A DNA stretch of 64,000 nt from positions 1,116,001-1,180,000 of the forward strand of contig NZ_JBHTJO010000001.1 in the NCBI RefSeq assembly GCF_042676065.1. The letters run 5' to 3'. The notes under the pieces were generated by a model. The model was given only the letters and a program-made list of their open reading frames with translations. It ran no database searches and had not been told where the DNA came from. Below are positions 8,757 through 16,863 of the stretch, in pieces (position 1 is the first letter of the stretch; every line of letters begins with the position of its first letter). A program made the translations under genes and the position numbers. The stretch is from Methyloligella solikamskensis. GTDB taxonomy: Bacteria > Pseudomonadota > Alphaproteobacteria > Rhizobiales > Methyloligellaceae.

Positions 8757-8805
8757 AAAACGAAAACGCCCCGAAACCCGGCAGGGTGGCCACCGGGTCT
8801 CGGGG
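8757..8805 (-). terminator. Terminator of the EF-hand gene
   Basis: A stem CCCCGAAACCCGG / CCGGGTCTCGGGG (one mismatch, 11-nt loop) is followed on the minus strand by CGTTTTCGTTTTG. It lies just past the stop of the minus-strand EF-hand gene and may also stop plus-strand readthrough. Confidence 0.75.
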
Positions 8806-8835
8806 TCGTTCGGTCGGTCAGTCAGTCGGCGCGGA

Positions 8836-9132
8836 TCAGCACCAGGATTTGTCGCATTCCCGGAAGCGGGTGCCGTATTCTTCCTTCATGGACGCGCCGT
8901 TTTCCCACTCGGACTTGCTGACCGAGTTGGAGTTGTTCTCGTCCAAGGCGTTGAAGGTCGGCGCGAAGGTGGCGTCGCCGATCACCTCGGGCAGCTTGTT
9001 GAACTCGGCGCGGCTGATGGAACCGCTGCCGTCGGCGTCGAGCTCCGTGAAGCTTTCCGCCCACTCGGCGGCCATGGCCGAACCCGAGAACAGCAGAACT
9101 GCAGCAGCCAAAGCGACCCATGTCTTGGTCAT
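8836..9132 (-). CDS. Secreted EF-hand calcium-binding protein
   Basis: The 98-residue protein has a signal peptide (MTKTWVALAAAVLLFSGSAMA) and two consecutive EF-hand loops: DADGSGSISRAE at residues 32-43 is canonical, and DENNSNSVSKSE at 64-75 is acceptable. Two C-terminal cysteines (ECDKSWC) could form a disulfide in the periplasm. The start ATG has GGGAGGA six bases upstream; the frame extends far upstream only because no stop intervenes. Such calmodulin-like small proteins are common in alphaproteobacteria and their partners are mostly unknown. Confidence 0.88.
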   Translation of the reverse strand: MTKTWVALAAAVLLFSGSAMAAEWAESFTELDADGSGSISRAEFNKLPEVIGDATFAPTFNALDENNSNSVSKSEWENGASMKEEYGTRFRECDKSWC

Positions 9133-9475
9133 TGTTGTTCCTCCCGAACAATTGTTCATTGCCGTGAAGCCCCCGGCCCTTGCAGCCGGCGGGCTCGCTG
9201 CCGGTTTCCGGCAGCCTCGCAATTGGGCGCTTTTCGGGGAATTTTTGCCAATGGCAGACCTGCCCGATCCGGCGCGACAATCTGTCCCAAAATTACCTGG
9301 GACATGCGCCAATGGGGCCGTGAAGAGCGGCGGGGCAGGATTGTAAAACTTGGAGGAGGGGAAGCTTAAGCCGCTCAATTTATTGCAGTTTCCTGCGCGG
9401 CCTGACAATAGCCGGAAGGCAGGCGGAAGCCGTGAGAAATTGTCACAGCCTCCGCTTTGAGTGTGGCGGGATCCG
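9133..9475. other. Intergenic region with two inverted repeats
   Basis: This is the 343-bp upstream region of the EF-hand gene and the 3' side of the next minus-strand gene. It holds a perfect 8-bp hairpin GCTGCCGG-TTT-CCGGCAGC (9197-9215) and a TGTCCCA-N8-TGGGACA inverted repeat (9283-9304) that could be an operator. ORFs here are shadows without SD sites. No gene is supported. Confidence 0.5.
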
Positions 9476-9922
9476 CTACTTCAGGGTGATGGCGAGGCCG
9501 CTGAGATCCGCATTGGCCATGAGGCCTACCTGGCGGCCTTCCAGCTTCAGCACGGCGCCTTTCGGGTTGGTCAGCACGATGGCGCGGACGCCCGCGCCGA
9601 CCGCCAGGCCTGCGCCGGCCGCGGCGTAGACACCGGCCACGTCGGACGGGCTCTGGATGTTCTCCACCGTGCCGTTCAGCACGGTCTTGGAGCCGCCGAA
9701 GATCAGGCCGTAATCGAGGCCGCCGACGCCCAGACGATAGGTCTTGCCCTTGAAGGTGAGGGTGCCGCGGCCGCCGGAGCCGCCGATGATCCAGCCTCCT
9801 TTGAGGATGGTGAGCTGGACGGTGCCCGTGTCCGCCTTCGCGGCCGGCAGGCCGACGCCCAGGGCGCATGTCAGGACAAAGGTGGCGACGAAGATATTCC
9901 GGAAAATGCTGGCGATGCGCAT
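9476..9922 (-). CDS. Small exported glycine-rich protein, unknown function
   Basis: The 148-residue product has a signal sequence (IFVATFVLTCALGVGLPAAKA) followed by about 115 residues rich in Gly, Leu and Val with a predicted all-beta pattern. Segments such as GGLDYGLIFGGSKTVL recall the C-terminal sheet of DUF1134/EipA proteins, one of which is encoded at 46181-47089, but the match is weak. It could be a periplasmic lipid-binding-like barrel. No operon partner is evident. Confidence 0.75.
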   Translation of the reverse strand: MRIASIFRNIFVATFVLTCALGVGLPAAKADTGTVQLTILKGGWIIGGSGGRGTLTFKGKTYRLGVGGLDYGLIFGGSKTVLNGTVENIQSPSDVAGVYAAAGAGLAVGAGVRAIVLTNPKGAVLKLEGRQVGLMANADLSGLAITLK

Positions 9923-10068
9923 GGCGCGTTCCCCCTCTGTTGGGCTTTGCAGTCCGATGCTGCGCGCCCAGTGAATGTTGCCGCTTCGGGCCCGCGAATC
10001 AATCGCTAGGCCTCAACGAAGAAGGGTATGGCACGGAAGGGGCGAAAAGCGGGCGGGAGACGGTCTCG

Positions 10069-10194
10069 CTACGGATCGCGTAGGAAGAAGCGCCGCTTGG
10101 GCGAATAGTCCAGAACCTTGCCGTCGAAGATGGGGGCTTCTTCAGGCGTGGCGGCGAGAATGAGCTCGACGCTGGAGACGGTCTGGATCGGCAA
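10069..10194 (-). pseudogene. Short unassigned reading frame, possibly a gene remnant
   Basis: A frame too short for standard listing encodes about 41 residues (from TTG at 10194) with protein-like composition, ending DGKVLDYSPKRRFFLRDP and a TAG. It directly follows, in another frame, the 82-residue gene, so it could be a decayed third cistron or a frameshifted tail. There is no convincing start or SD. Confidence 0.3.
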
Positions 10195-10211
10195 CCGAGA
10201 ATCGGTGAGCG

Positions 10212-10460
10212 CTAGGCGCTGTGTTCCTCCAGCAGCTCGAACAGCGCGGGGTAATCGTCGAGCACGCTCTCGTCGCCGGTGAAGAGGCTATACTCGACCC
10301 GGTCCACCAGAAACTCGACTTCAAGCCGAATTCCGATCAGCGGGATCAGGACCAAAATGCCATCGTCGCGCTGGTGCTCCAGAGTGTACCAGAAGCGTTT
10401 GTCCTTCAGGTAGTTGAGGAAGGGCAGGAGATCGCCGATGTCGCTGACGGGCAGGGACAT
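10212..10460 (-). CDS. Small acidic protein, candidate immunity protein
   Basis: The 82-residue acidic protein has no signal peptide, with strands such as ILVLIPLIGIRLEVEFLVDRVEYSLF and a C-terminal helix ending FELLEEHSA. It is the second of two closely spaced small genes (11 bp after the 127-residue gene) downstream of the toxin-like gene at 10898-11362. Small size, acidity and position recall immunity proteins, but there is no recognised family. The start ATG is supported only by spacing. Confidence 0.55.
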   Translation of the reverse strand: MSLPVSDIGDLLPFLNYLKDKRFWYTLEHQRDDGILVLIPLIGIRLEVEFLVDRVEYSLFTGDESVLDDYPALFELLEEHSA

Positions 10461-10471
10461 GCGACGGTCTT

Positions 10472-10855
10472 TCAGCGCACGATCAGATTTCCGAAGACGG
10501 ATGGATCGTAGTCGATCAGGCGTTTCTCGCTCGCGTCCAAGACCTCGTTCGGGATGGCGACAGCGAACTGGAAGCCGCTCCCGTCATGCAGCGCAGCGGC
10601 GGGATACCTCTCGCGCCGGTCGCCACCGAGGTTCAGCCCCGGACCATGATCTTCCACGGTGCCGTCGGGGTATTGGGTCGATCGGGCGATTCCCCAGTCG
10701 ATGGAGACGAGCCATTTGCTGCTTGGGCCGGTGGCGCTCAGGGCTTCGGCGAATTCGCGGGCGTATTCCAGTGCTGCTTCGGAGAGGCTTACCTCCCCCG
10801 GCAGGCGGTAATACTGCAGCTGTTCGTCGTTATCGTTGTTAGACGCTAGTTTCAT
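10472..10855 (-). CDS. Hypothetical 127-residue protein in the toxin-like locus
   Basis: A soluble protein with no signal peptide and no family I recognise. Segments such as SLSEAALEYAREFAEAL (helix) and FQFAVAIPNEVLDASEKRLIDYD look like a real fold. It starts 42 bp after the stop of the PAGNPDGGQW gene on the same strand and ends 11 bp before the 82-residue gene, so the three probably form one transcript. It may be an immunity or accessory protein. Confidence 0.6.
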   Translation of the reverse strand: MKLASNNDNDEQLQYYRLPGEVSLSEAALEYAREFAEALSATGPSSKWLVSIDWGIARSTQYPDGTVEDHGPGLNLGGDRRERYPAAALHDGSGFQFAVAIPNEVLDASEKRLIDYDPSVFGNLIVR

Positions 10856-10897
10856 AACCTGCCGCCCCTACTCCGTTTTGGCGTGCTCTCTGCGCGA

Positions 10898-11362
10898 TTA
10901 TCGATCGACCCATATCCCGCGCGGCCGTTTGCCGATGGATGTGTGAGTAAATGTGCGTCCGTCACGGCACTCATAGGTTGCAGTATACTCAATGGGTCCC
11001 GTCTCGTGTGAGGTTTGTGCGAGCCCGACGACAATACAGATCGGAATCACATCTCCGGCGAGGCGACGCCTCGCTCTAGACCCTCGCGGGTTGGGGATCA
11101 GAAAGCGGTCTTGCTCTCTGTTTTCGTTGTTGCGTTCTGATGTGGTGTTCGGTTCGGCGCTTGCGATGGCCGAGCCACCGCCACCTCCGCCGCCATTCCC
11201 ATCGGTCCATTGGCCGCCGTCAGGATTGCCGGCGGGAACGCGGGGCTGGTTGGGATTGTATTTGAAGGCGTGGACGAGGCGCCGGAAGCTGGCCTCAACG
11301 GCCTGCGCCTTGATCTGCCAGCTGAGCCGGTGAAGCCGGAATATGAGCGTGACGCCGTCCAT
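10898..11362 (-). CDS. Toxin-like protein with the PAGNPDGGQW motif
   Basis: The 154-residue protein has an amphipathic N-terminal segment and then YNPNQPRVPAGNPDGGQWT at about residues 35-53, a motif that recurs in alphaproteobacterial proteins just before variable C-terminal, often toxin-like, domains. A glycine run and a basic Arg-rich linker follow, then a short C-terminal module with YECRDGRTFTHTSIGKRPRG. No secretion signal is evident. The order motif, linker, short variable domain, then two small genes on the same strand resembles a polymorphic toxin-immunity cassette. Catalytic activity is unassigned, and the SD is weak. Confidence 0.6.
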   Translation of the reverse strand: MDGVTLIFRLHRLSWQIKAQAVEASFRRLVHAFKYNPNQPRVPAGNPDGGQWTDGNGGGGGGGSAIASAEPNTTSERNNENREQDRFLIPNPRGSRARRRLAGDVIPICIVVGLAQTSHETGPIEYTATYECRDGRTFTHTSIGKRPRGIWVDR

Positions 11363-11404
11363 GGGGCACAGGATACGCTCTCACGAACAAGTGGGGATAA
11401 GCGG

Positions 11405-12139
11405 CTATTGAAGGGCGTGGTGAGACGCCTGCGCGCTTCCGATCAGGGGACAGCCCAGGGCGCGTTCGAAGGCGCGGACCAGATCCTCATGGGTCTGGGC
11501 GGTGACGTAGCGGCCGCCGGTCTGCTTTGACAGGCATTGCACGTCGAGGATGCTCTGGGGGCCCATCCACTGCACGGCCTTCATCTGATAGGCGATGACG
11601 TGAACGGTGACGGCGCCGGTGGCCCGCAGCTTCTTGCCGAGCTCGCAGGGCGTGCCGCCGCAGGTCTCCTCGCCGTCGGTCAGGAGCACGACGACCCCGG
11701 GCTTGGAGCGGTAGTTCAGGGTCTCGGCGGCCTTCTCGACCGCCGTGGAGAGCGGCGTTTTGCCGGCGGCATCGAGCACGTTCACCGCCGCCATGATGGG
11801 TTTGGCGGCGTTGGGCACGGGCGGAAGCTTCAGATCCACATTGCATTGCAGGTGGGGGCCCGGCCCGTAGGTGATGAGGCCCACTTTCCGGAACTGGGTG
11901 ACGTTGGGGAGCACTTCTGCGAGGGCTGCGCGCACCTCCTGGATGCGCGTCAGGGGCGAGAAGATGTCCTGGGTGGTCGCGCCTGCCATGGAGCCGGACG
12001 CGTCGAACACGATCATCGCGTCCTGGGTGCACAGATCCATGGCATCCTGGGCGGGCGCGTGGCCGGGGAGGAGCGCCAGTCCTATCAGTGCGGTGCTGGC
12101 GAGAAGGCCGGCGCAGAGGAGGCGTGAAAGCGACGACAT
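11405..12139 (-). CDS. Secreted von Willebrand factor A domain protein
   Basis: The 244-residue protein has a signal peptide and a VWA fold. The MIDAS metal site is visible as DASGS in MIVFDASGSMAG (near residues 46-50), with the downstream aspartate in VVLLTDGEETCGG. Six cysteines could form disulfides in the periplasm. VWA domains bind protein partners through a divalent cation; the partner here is unknown. It is transcribed toward the toxin-like locus and follows the D,D-carboxypeptidase gene on the same strand. Confidence 0.87.
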   Translation of the reverse strand: MSSLSRLLCAGLLASTALIGLALLPGHAPAQDAMDLCTQDAMIVFDASGSMAGATTQDIFSPLTRIQEVRAALAEVLPNVTQFRKVGLITYGPGPHLQCNVDLKLPPVPNAAKPIMAAVNVLDAAGKTPLSTAVEKAAETLNYRSKPGVVVLLTDGEETCGGTPCELGKKLRATGAVTVHVIAYQMKAVQWMGPQSILDVQCLSKQTGGRYVTAQTHEDLVRAFERALGCPLIGSAQASHHALQ

Positions 12140-12206
12140 TCTCCGAGGTTACCGCTTTCGCGAGCCGTTTGGCAGAGCGAAATCGATCAACTCGCGGTGA
12201 TTTCGC

Positions 12207-13142
12207 CTAGCGGCATTCGGCGGTGAAGGGCGGCGGGGCGGGATCGGAGATCGTCGTCGGGCGATTGAGCTCCGGATAGTCGCTCGGCAGCCGATCGATC
12301 ATCAGGCGCACGTCGTCGTAGCGGGCCGGGTGGGTCGGTGCGCCGAGCACCACGATAACGATGGTCTGGCCGTTGGGCGCGCGCCAGCCGACGATGAGAT
12401 TGTAGAGCCCCTTGGAGAAGTAGGAGCCGGTCTTGGCGCCGACGATGCCAGGCTCGCCGACGATCTCGATGATGTCCTTCAGCTGCTTTGAGCGCGGATT
12501 CGGCCCACCGATCTGCACGGTCCGGTGGGCGCATTGCCAATAGGGCAGGAGCCGGGGATCGCGGAAGGCGTCGGCGCCCAGCAGCGCCAGGTCGCGGGCC
12601 GTCGAGACATTGTAGCGGGACATGCCGTGAGGATCGGAAACCTCGGTATGGGTGGCGCCGACATTCTGGGCCTTGCTGCGCATGGCCGTGAGGAAGCGCT
12701 GGGTGCCGTTGCCGCCCTGACCTTCCATGGCGAGCATGATGCTGCCGCCGTAGCGGGCGATGGCGTTGGAGGCATCGTTGCCGGAGACGAGGAGCATGCC
12801 GTAGAGCAGATCCTCGATGCTCCAGACATCGCCGGGCTTGAGGTCGGCGCTGGAGCCCGGGGCGAGGTCGCCCTGTTCGATGGTGAGCTGATCCGAAAGG
12901 TCGCCCTGGAGCAGATCCATCAGCACGCTCGCCGTGAGCAGCTTGGTGATGGAGAGCATGCGGTACCGCTCGTTGGGGTTCTTCTCGTAATAGACCTGAC
13001 CCGTATCGGCGTTCATGGCGTAGACCGCCTTGGCCTGGACGCCGGGTGGCGGCGAGGCGGCGAAGGCCGCCGGGGCGCAGGCCATCAGGAGGCCGATCAG
13101 CATCGTCAGGCCGGCGATGGCTTTCAAACGCGGAAATGTCAT
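12207..13142 (-). CDS. dacA: D-alanyl-D-alanine carboxypeptidase (peptidase S11 family)
   Basis: This periplasmic enzyme trims the terminal D-Ala from peptidoglycan stem peptides. All three penicillin-binding motifs are present: SxxK as SITK, SxN as SGN and KTG in GAKTGSY. The start is set at an ATG that opens a signal peptide (MTFPRLKAIAGLTMLIGLLMA); a GTG five codons earlier is the alternative. At about 311 residues it lacks the C-terminal beta domain and amphipathic anchor of PBP5-type enzymes, so it may be soluble or held by the signal region (LLMAC resembles a weak lipobox). Confidence 0.88.
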   Translation of the reverse strand: MTFPRLKAIAGLTMLIGLLMACAPAAFAASPPPGVQAKAVYAMNADTGQVYYEKNPNERYRMLSITKLLTASVLMDLLQGDLSDQLTIEQGDLAPGSSADLKPGDVWSIEDLLYGMLLVSGNDASNAIARYGGSIMLAMEGQGGNGTQRFLTAMRSKAQNVGATHTEVSDPHGMSRYNVSTARDLALLGADAFRDPRLLPYWQCAHRTVQIGGPNPRSKQLKDIIEIVGEPGIVGAKTGSYFSKGLYNLIVGWRAPNGQTIVIVVLGAPTHPARYDDVRLMIDRLPSDYPELNRPTTISDPAPPPFTAECR

Positions 13143-13259
13143 CGGTGAAGGAAGCACGGGTGTTTGCGACAGGCGGTTCTCAGAAGACGGTCCATTCGGC
13201 GTGACTATACGGCAATCAGATGACTTTGGAGTTTCCTCTTGGACGTCACCGTCGTGCCT

Positions 13260-14933
13260 TTAGTTCCGCACGAAGGTGCCGAGCCCGGTGCGGTCGTAAT
13301 AATCCAGCACGACCCGGGTCGCCTGGCCGTCCTCGCCCAGGGTGAAGATCGCGCCCGCGAGGCCATTCGCGTTCTCGCCGATTGTCTCGAAGCTGAACGT
13401 GTCGCCGTCGAAATGGGTCAGGGCGAAGGTGGTTGGCGCATCGAGCGGGCCCATTGTCATGGAAAGCGCACCTTTCGTCTCCGTCACCGTGAGCGGGCCG
13501 TAATACCCGTTGGCGTAGCGGCCGGTGTAGGACGAGAGCTTTTGGGCTGGCGCCGGTACGGCAGGGGCTTTCGTGTAGTCGATCTTCGGCGCTTCGGCGG
13601 CGCGCATCTGGTCGAAGACATGGCCGAGGAAGCCGACCCAGTCGACGGTCACCTTGCCGTTCTGGGCGACGTCCAGGAAGGACGCGCCGATGGCTTCGGC
13701 CACACCGATGGGCATACCGTTGGTGAGCACGACGATCCCCAGATCCTCGCCGGGCATGAAGGAGATGTTGGTGGCGGTGCCGAGCTCGAAGGCGCCGGAA
13801 TGGCCCAGTCGGAAACGCCCTTCGTCGTCATAAGAGACGTTCCAGCCGAAGCCGTAGAAGCTTACCCGGGCGGCCGGCGATGAGGGCGCCCCCGGAATCA
13901 TCTGGGGCACGTGGGTGGCGGCTAGCGCATCCGCATCGACGATCTTCTTGCCGTCCAGAGTGCCCTGGCCGAGCTGCAGACGCGCAAAGCGGAGCATGTC
14001 GTTGAGAGAGGCCGAGGCCCCGCCGGCGGGGGCTTCGGCGTCCGGGTCGCGGTCGTAGACTGCTTCCCAGCGGTTATCGGGGAAGCGGTGATGGATATGG
14101 GCGCGGTCCTCGTCGGCGAGAAAATCCGCGTGGCGATAGCTGGCGGTCTTCATGCCCGCTGGCTCGAACAGGACCTCTTCGGCCAAGTCTTCCCACTGCA
14201 TGTCCGTCGCTGCGGCGGCCGCGACCGCGCCGGCCGTATAGCCGAAATTGCTGTAGTGGTAGGTCGCGCGGAAGGGATCGAGCGGCTGCTGATCGATGTG
14301 GGAGAGGATGTAGGCGCGGTCGAAGCCGAGATCCTCCAAAAGATCGCCCGAGCCGGTCTGGAGTCCGCTCCGGTGAGACATGAGATCGGCAATGGTAGCG
14401 TTGGCCGTGACGTACGGGTCGCTCAGCGCGAAGGCCGGGTTATGGCTCCTGGCCGTATCGTGCCAGCCTACCAGCTCGTCACCGACCAGCTTGGCGACGA
14501 TGGTCGAAGCGATGGGCTTCGATACGGAGGCAAGCTGGAAGACCGTGTCCGGATCGACCTTGCCGTCCTTACCCACTTCGCGCACGCCGAAGCCTTCAGC
14601 GAAGATCACCTTGTCCTTGTAGACCACACCGACGGCGATGCCAGGCACGCCGGTGCGCTCCATGGCCTTCTCGACGATGCCGGGCAGGGCCTCCTTCGCG
14701 CGGTCGATATCGGCTTCCGTGAACAGGGGCGGCACGGGGACGACGGGCGCTTCCAGCAGCTTCTTGCCGCCGGTCTCGTCCGCCTCAGCGGCTGGCGCTT
14801 CTTGCTGTTTGGAAGGCTCCGCCGTGGCCACAGCCGGCTGCAACAACCAGGCGGCGCTCAAGCCGGCGAGGGCGAGCGTGATGGCGCTGATGCGGGCCAG
14901 AGCAGGGTGGTGGGGCGCGGCGAGTGCGGGCAT
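13260..14933 (-). CDS. Secreted serine hydrolase of the beta-lactamase/class C fold
   Basis: The roughly 557-residue protein begins with a signal segment and contains a class C beta-lactamase-like domain: SxxK as SVSK in LASVSKPIAS, YxN as YSN in HYSNFGYTAG, and the third box as HSG in LGHSGAF. A C-terminal beta-rich domain (after LSSYTGRYANGYYGPL) resembles the DUF3471-type tails of this family. Members are esterases, D-aminopeptidases or carboxypeptidases; true lactamase activity is not implied. The ATG at 14933 has GGAG seven bases upstream. It lies beside the D,D-carboxypeptidase gene, suggesting envelope work. Confidence 0.88.
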   Translation of the reverse strand: MPALAAPHHPALARISAITLALAGLSAAWLLQPAVATAEPSKQQEAPAAEADETGGKKLLEAPVVPVPPLFTEADIDRAKEALPGIVEKAMERTGVPGIAVGVVYKDKVIFAEGFGVREVGKDGKVDPDTVFQLASVSKPIASTIVAKLVGDELVGWHDTARSHNPAFALSDPYVTANATIADLMSHRSGLQTGSGDLLEDLGFDRAYILSHIDQQPLDPFRATYHYSNFGYTAGAVAAAAATDMQWEDLAEEVLFEPAGMKTASYRHADFLADEDRAHIHHRFPDNRWEAVYDRDPDAEAPAGGASASLNDMLRFARLQLGQGTLDGKKIVDADALAATHVPQMIPGAPSSPAARVSFYGFGWNVSYDDEGRFRLGHSGAFELGTATNISFMPGEDLGIVVLTNGMPIGVAEAIGASFLDVAQNGKVTVDWVGFLGHVFDQMRAAEAPKIDYTKAPAVPAPAQKLSSYTGRYANGYYGPLTVTETKGALSMTMGPLDAPTTFALTHFDGDTFSFETIGENANGLAGAIFTLGEDGQATRVVLDYYDRTGLGTFVRN

Positions 14934-15108
14934 CGGAGGTCTCCAGACGTGACATCTCACGGGTCTCTAAGTGGCAGGCCATTGCCGGGACAGGGCGGCT
15001 TGCATGGGCTGCCCCGCTCACTGCCATGGTTCAGGTAAAGGCCAAGTGCACGCAAAGTGCATTGCGAGTGCACATGGTACGCATATCGAAGCCAGGTTGG
15101 GGGAAGAC

Positions 15109-15363
15109 ATGAGAGAGTTCTTCAGGCTGCTGGTCCACAAATACGGATGGGTGCACCTGTCGCTCGGCCTGTTGGGGAACACGGCCTTCTTCATCGGCAG
15201 CGTGATGTTCCTGCCGAGCTTTGCCAGCTGGAAGACCTTTGCCGTGTGGCTGTTCATCGGCGGCTCCTTCTTCATGCTGATCGGCGCCATCGGGCAGCTG
15301 CTGGTCAATGTGCTCGACGATACGCCCATCGCGCCCAAATTGGGGCAAGAGCGCGGCAAATAA
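15109..15363 (+). CDS. YrhK-like two-helix membrane protein
   Basis: The 84-residue protein has a short basic N-terminus (MREFFRLLVHKYGWVH) and two TM helices, LGLLGNTAFFIGSVMF and TFAVWLFIGGSFFMLIGAIGQLL, the layout of YrhK-domain proteins of unknown function. The ATG follows GGGGGAAGAC. It is divergent from the serine hydrolase gene. Confidence 0.78.
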   Translation: MREFFRLLVHKYGWVHLSLGLLGNTAFFIGSVMFLPSFASWKTFAVWLFIGGSFFMLIGAIGQLLVNVLDDTPIAPKLGQERGK

Positions 15364-15502
15364 GACGCTGAAAAGCCTCATTTTTTCTCGGAACCGCCGA
15401 TTTGGCATCTGGGTTTATTCGCCGTCGAGGACGGGGATCGCCGGTGCGCCGCTCAGGCGTCCTGCCCGGCACCCCGAAACCCAACGTTCAGGGAGAAATG
15501 AC

Positions 15503-15847
15503 GTGCTGAAACAAACTCTGGCTGCCATCGGGCTCACCCTTGCGGGGGCCGTGGCGGCGACTTCCGCCAGTGCCGGACAGGCGACGATCGCTGTGACCCC
15601 CGCCATTCAAACCGGTGCTGCGAGCGCCGATATGATCACGCCGGTCAAGCGCTGGCATCGGGACGATTGGCGCTACGACCGCTATCGCCATGGGCGGTAT
15701 TATGATCGCCACGCGGATTACCGCTATCGGCATCACCATCATGATCGGTACGCCCCGCCGCCGGGTTGGCGCCGCTATTCCTATGCGCCCTATGGCTGGC
15801 GCGACCGCGGCTGCATCAATGTCGGGCCGGTCTGGTACTGCTCCTAA
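15503..15847 (+). CDS. Secreted His/Tyr/Arg-rich protein with GPVWYC ending (copy 1)
   Basis: The 114-residue product starts at GTG with GGGAGA seven bases upstream. It has a signal peptide ending SASAG, a central stretch of alternating Asp, Arg, Tyr and His (about residues 50-82), and a compact C-terminus with PPPGWRRYSYAPYGW and GCINVGPVWYC, whose two cysteines can pair. It is paralogous to the next gene in its last 35 residues. Function is unknown; the His/Arg/Tyr run suggests binding of metal or polyanion at the cell surface. Confidence 0.8.
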   Translation: MLKQTLAAIGLTLAGAVAATSASAGQATIAVTPAIQTGAASADMITPVKRWHRDDWRYDRYRHGRYYDRHADYRYRHHHHDRYAPPPGWRRYSYAPYGWRDRGCINVGPVWYCS

Positions 15848-16097
15848 GAGATCAGCGTGCGAGGGAAGGAAGGGCTGCTGGACCCTGCGCCGGCGGCTCT
15901 TTCTTCGCTTGTGCGTCAGACCCGCGTCCCAACGCGGGACCGCGAGCAAGGCTCCTTTGAGCACTTCGCCAGTTTCATCGAGAAAGCGTGGTTCGGCTTA
16001 AGCGGATTCAAGCGCCTCCTCGCCATATTCCTGGTCTAGGTATTCCGCGTGCCGAGCTTGCCGAATGCCGAGGATCGAACCCTCGAGAGGATTAGAC

Positions 16098-16472
16098 GTG
16101 TTGAAATATGTACTCGCCGCCGTGACGGTGGCGCTTTTCGCCTTCTCAGGCGCGCAAGCTGCGCCTCAGGCGAGCTCACTCAAGGTCACCCCCGCCGTCG
16201 CTTATGGCGATTCATCGGATCTGCTGGTGCAGGTGAAGAAGAAGCGGTACCGGAACTACAAGCATTACAAGCACAACAAGCGGTACAAGCACTATAAGCA
16301 CGACCGGTATTATCATGACCGGCACTACCGGTATCGGTATGACCGGGATCGCCACTACCGCCATAATTACTATCGGCGTCCGCCGCCGGGCTGGAACCGC
16401 TATCACTACCGCCCCTATGGCTGGAGCCGCCGCGGCTGCATCGCCTTCGGTCCGGTGTGGTACTGCCCGTAA
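16098..16472 (+). CDS. Secreted Lys/His/Tyr-rich protein with GPVWYC ending (copy 2)
   Basis: The 124-residue paralogue of the preceding gene has a signal peptide ending GAQA, a very basic KHYKHNKRYKHYKHDRYYHD-type repeat region, and the same C-terminal block (PPPGWNRYHYRPYGW, GCIAFGPVWYC). GTG with GAGAGG seven bases upstream is the start. The C-terminal blocks are conserved but the middles differ (Asp/Arg versus Lys/His), so the duplication is old and the C-terminus is the constrained part. A strong terminator follows. Confidence 0.8.
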   Translation: MLKYVLAAVTVALFAFSGAQAAPQASSLKVTPAVAYGDSSDLLVQVKKKRYRNYKHYKHNKRYKHYKHDRYYHDRHYRYRYDRDRHYRHNYYRRPPPGWNRYHYRPYGWSRRGCIAFGPVWYCP

Positions 16473-16498
16473 GCGTGCCCGCCAAGACGGATTAGACA

Positions 16499-16529
16499 GG
16501 GTCGCCGGTTCTGCCGGCGGCCCTTTTTT
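16499..16529 (+). terminator. Rho-independent terminator
   Basis: A stem GGGTCGCCGG / CCGGCGGCCC (one G-U pair, short loop) is followed by TTTTTT. It ends the secreted basic-protein gene. Confidence 0.92.
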
Positions 16530-16595
16530 GTGCCGTTTCAGAAGATCGGGCTATTTCTTTGCGGGGCTTGAGATTCGCATCCGGGGGAAGAGCCG

Positions 16596-16718
16596 ATGCA
16601 AACTTACGTGCTATGGGCGCTGTTCGGGATGCTGGGTTATTCCTTCATGACGCTGTTCGTGAAGCTGGCCGAACGAAGCGGCAGCGCGTCCACCTACATG
16701 GTGCTGATCGCGATCTGA
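16596..16718 (+). pseudogene. Truncated EamA/DMT-type transporter (first TM helices only)
   Basis: Forty codons from an ATG read MQTYVLWALFGMLGYSFM, then TLFVKLAERSG and TYMVLIAI, the N-terminus of an EamA-family drug/metabolite transporter, before a TGA. Full members have about ten TM helices, and the next 145 bp hold no continuation in any plus frame. It is a remnant left by deletion between the terminator and the desaturase gene. Confidence 0.6.
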
Positions 16719-16863
16719 GCTTGAGGCTGCGCGCGCGTTCGGGAACGGGAGGGCCGCGAAGCGGCTTTATCCGTCAAGGTCTGGACACAGCAAAGCGGTA
16801 CGGTCCAGGCTGCAGAGCTTCTTTGAAGTCCCGCATCGAGAGACAGCAGCCGAGGCCCCCCGA

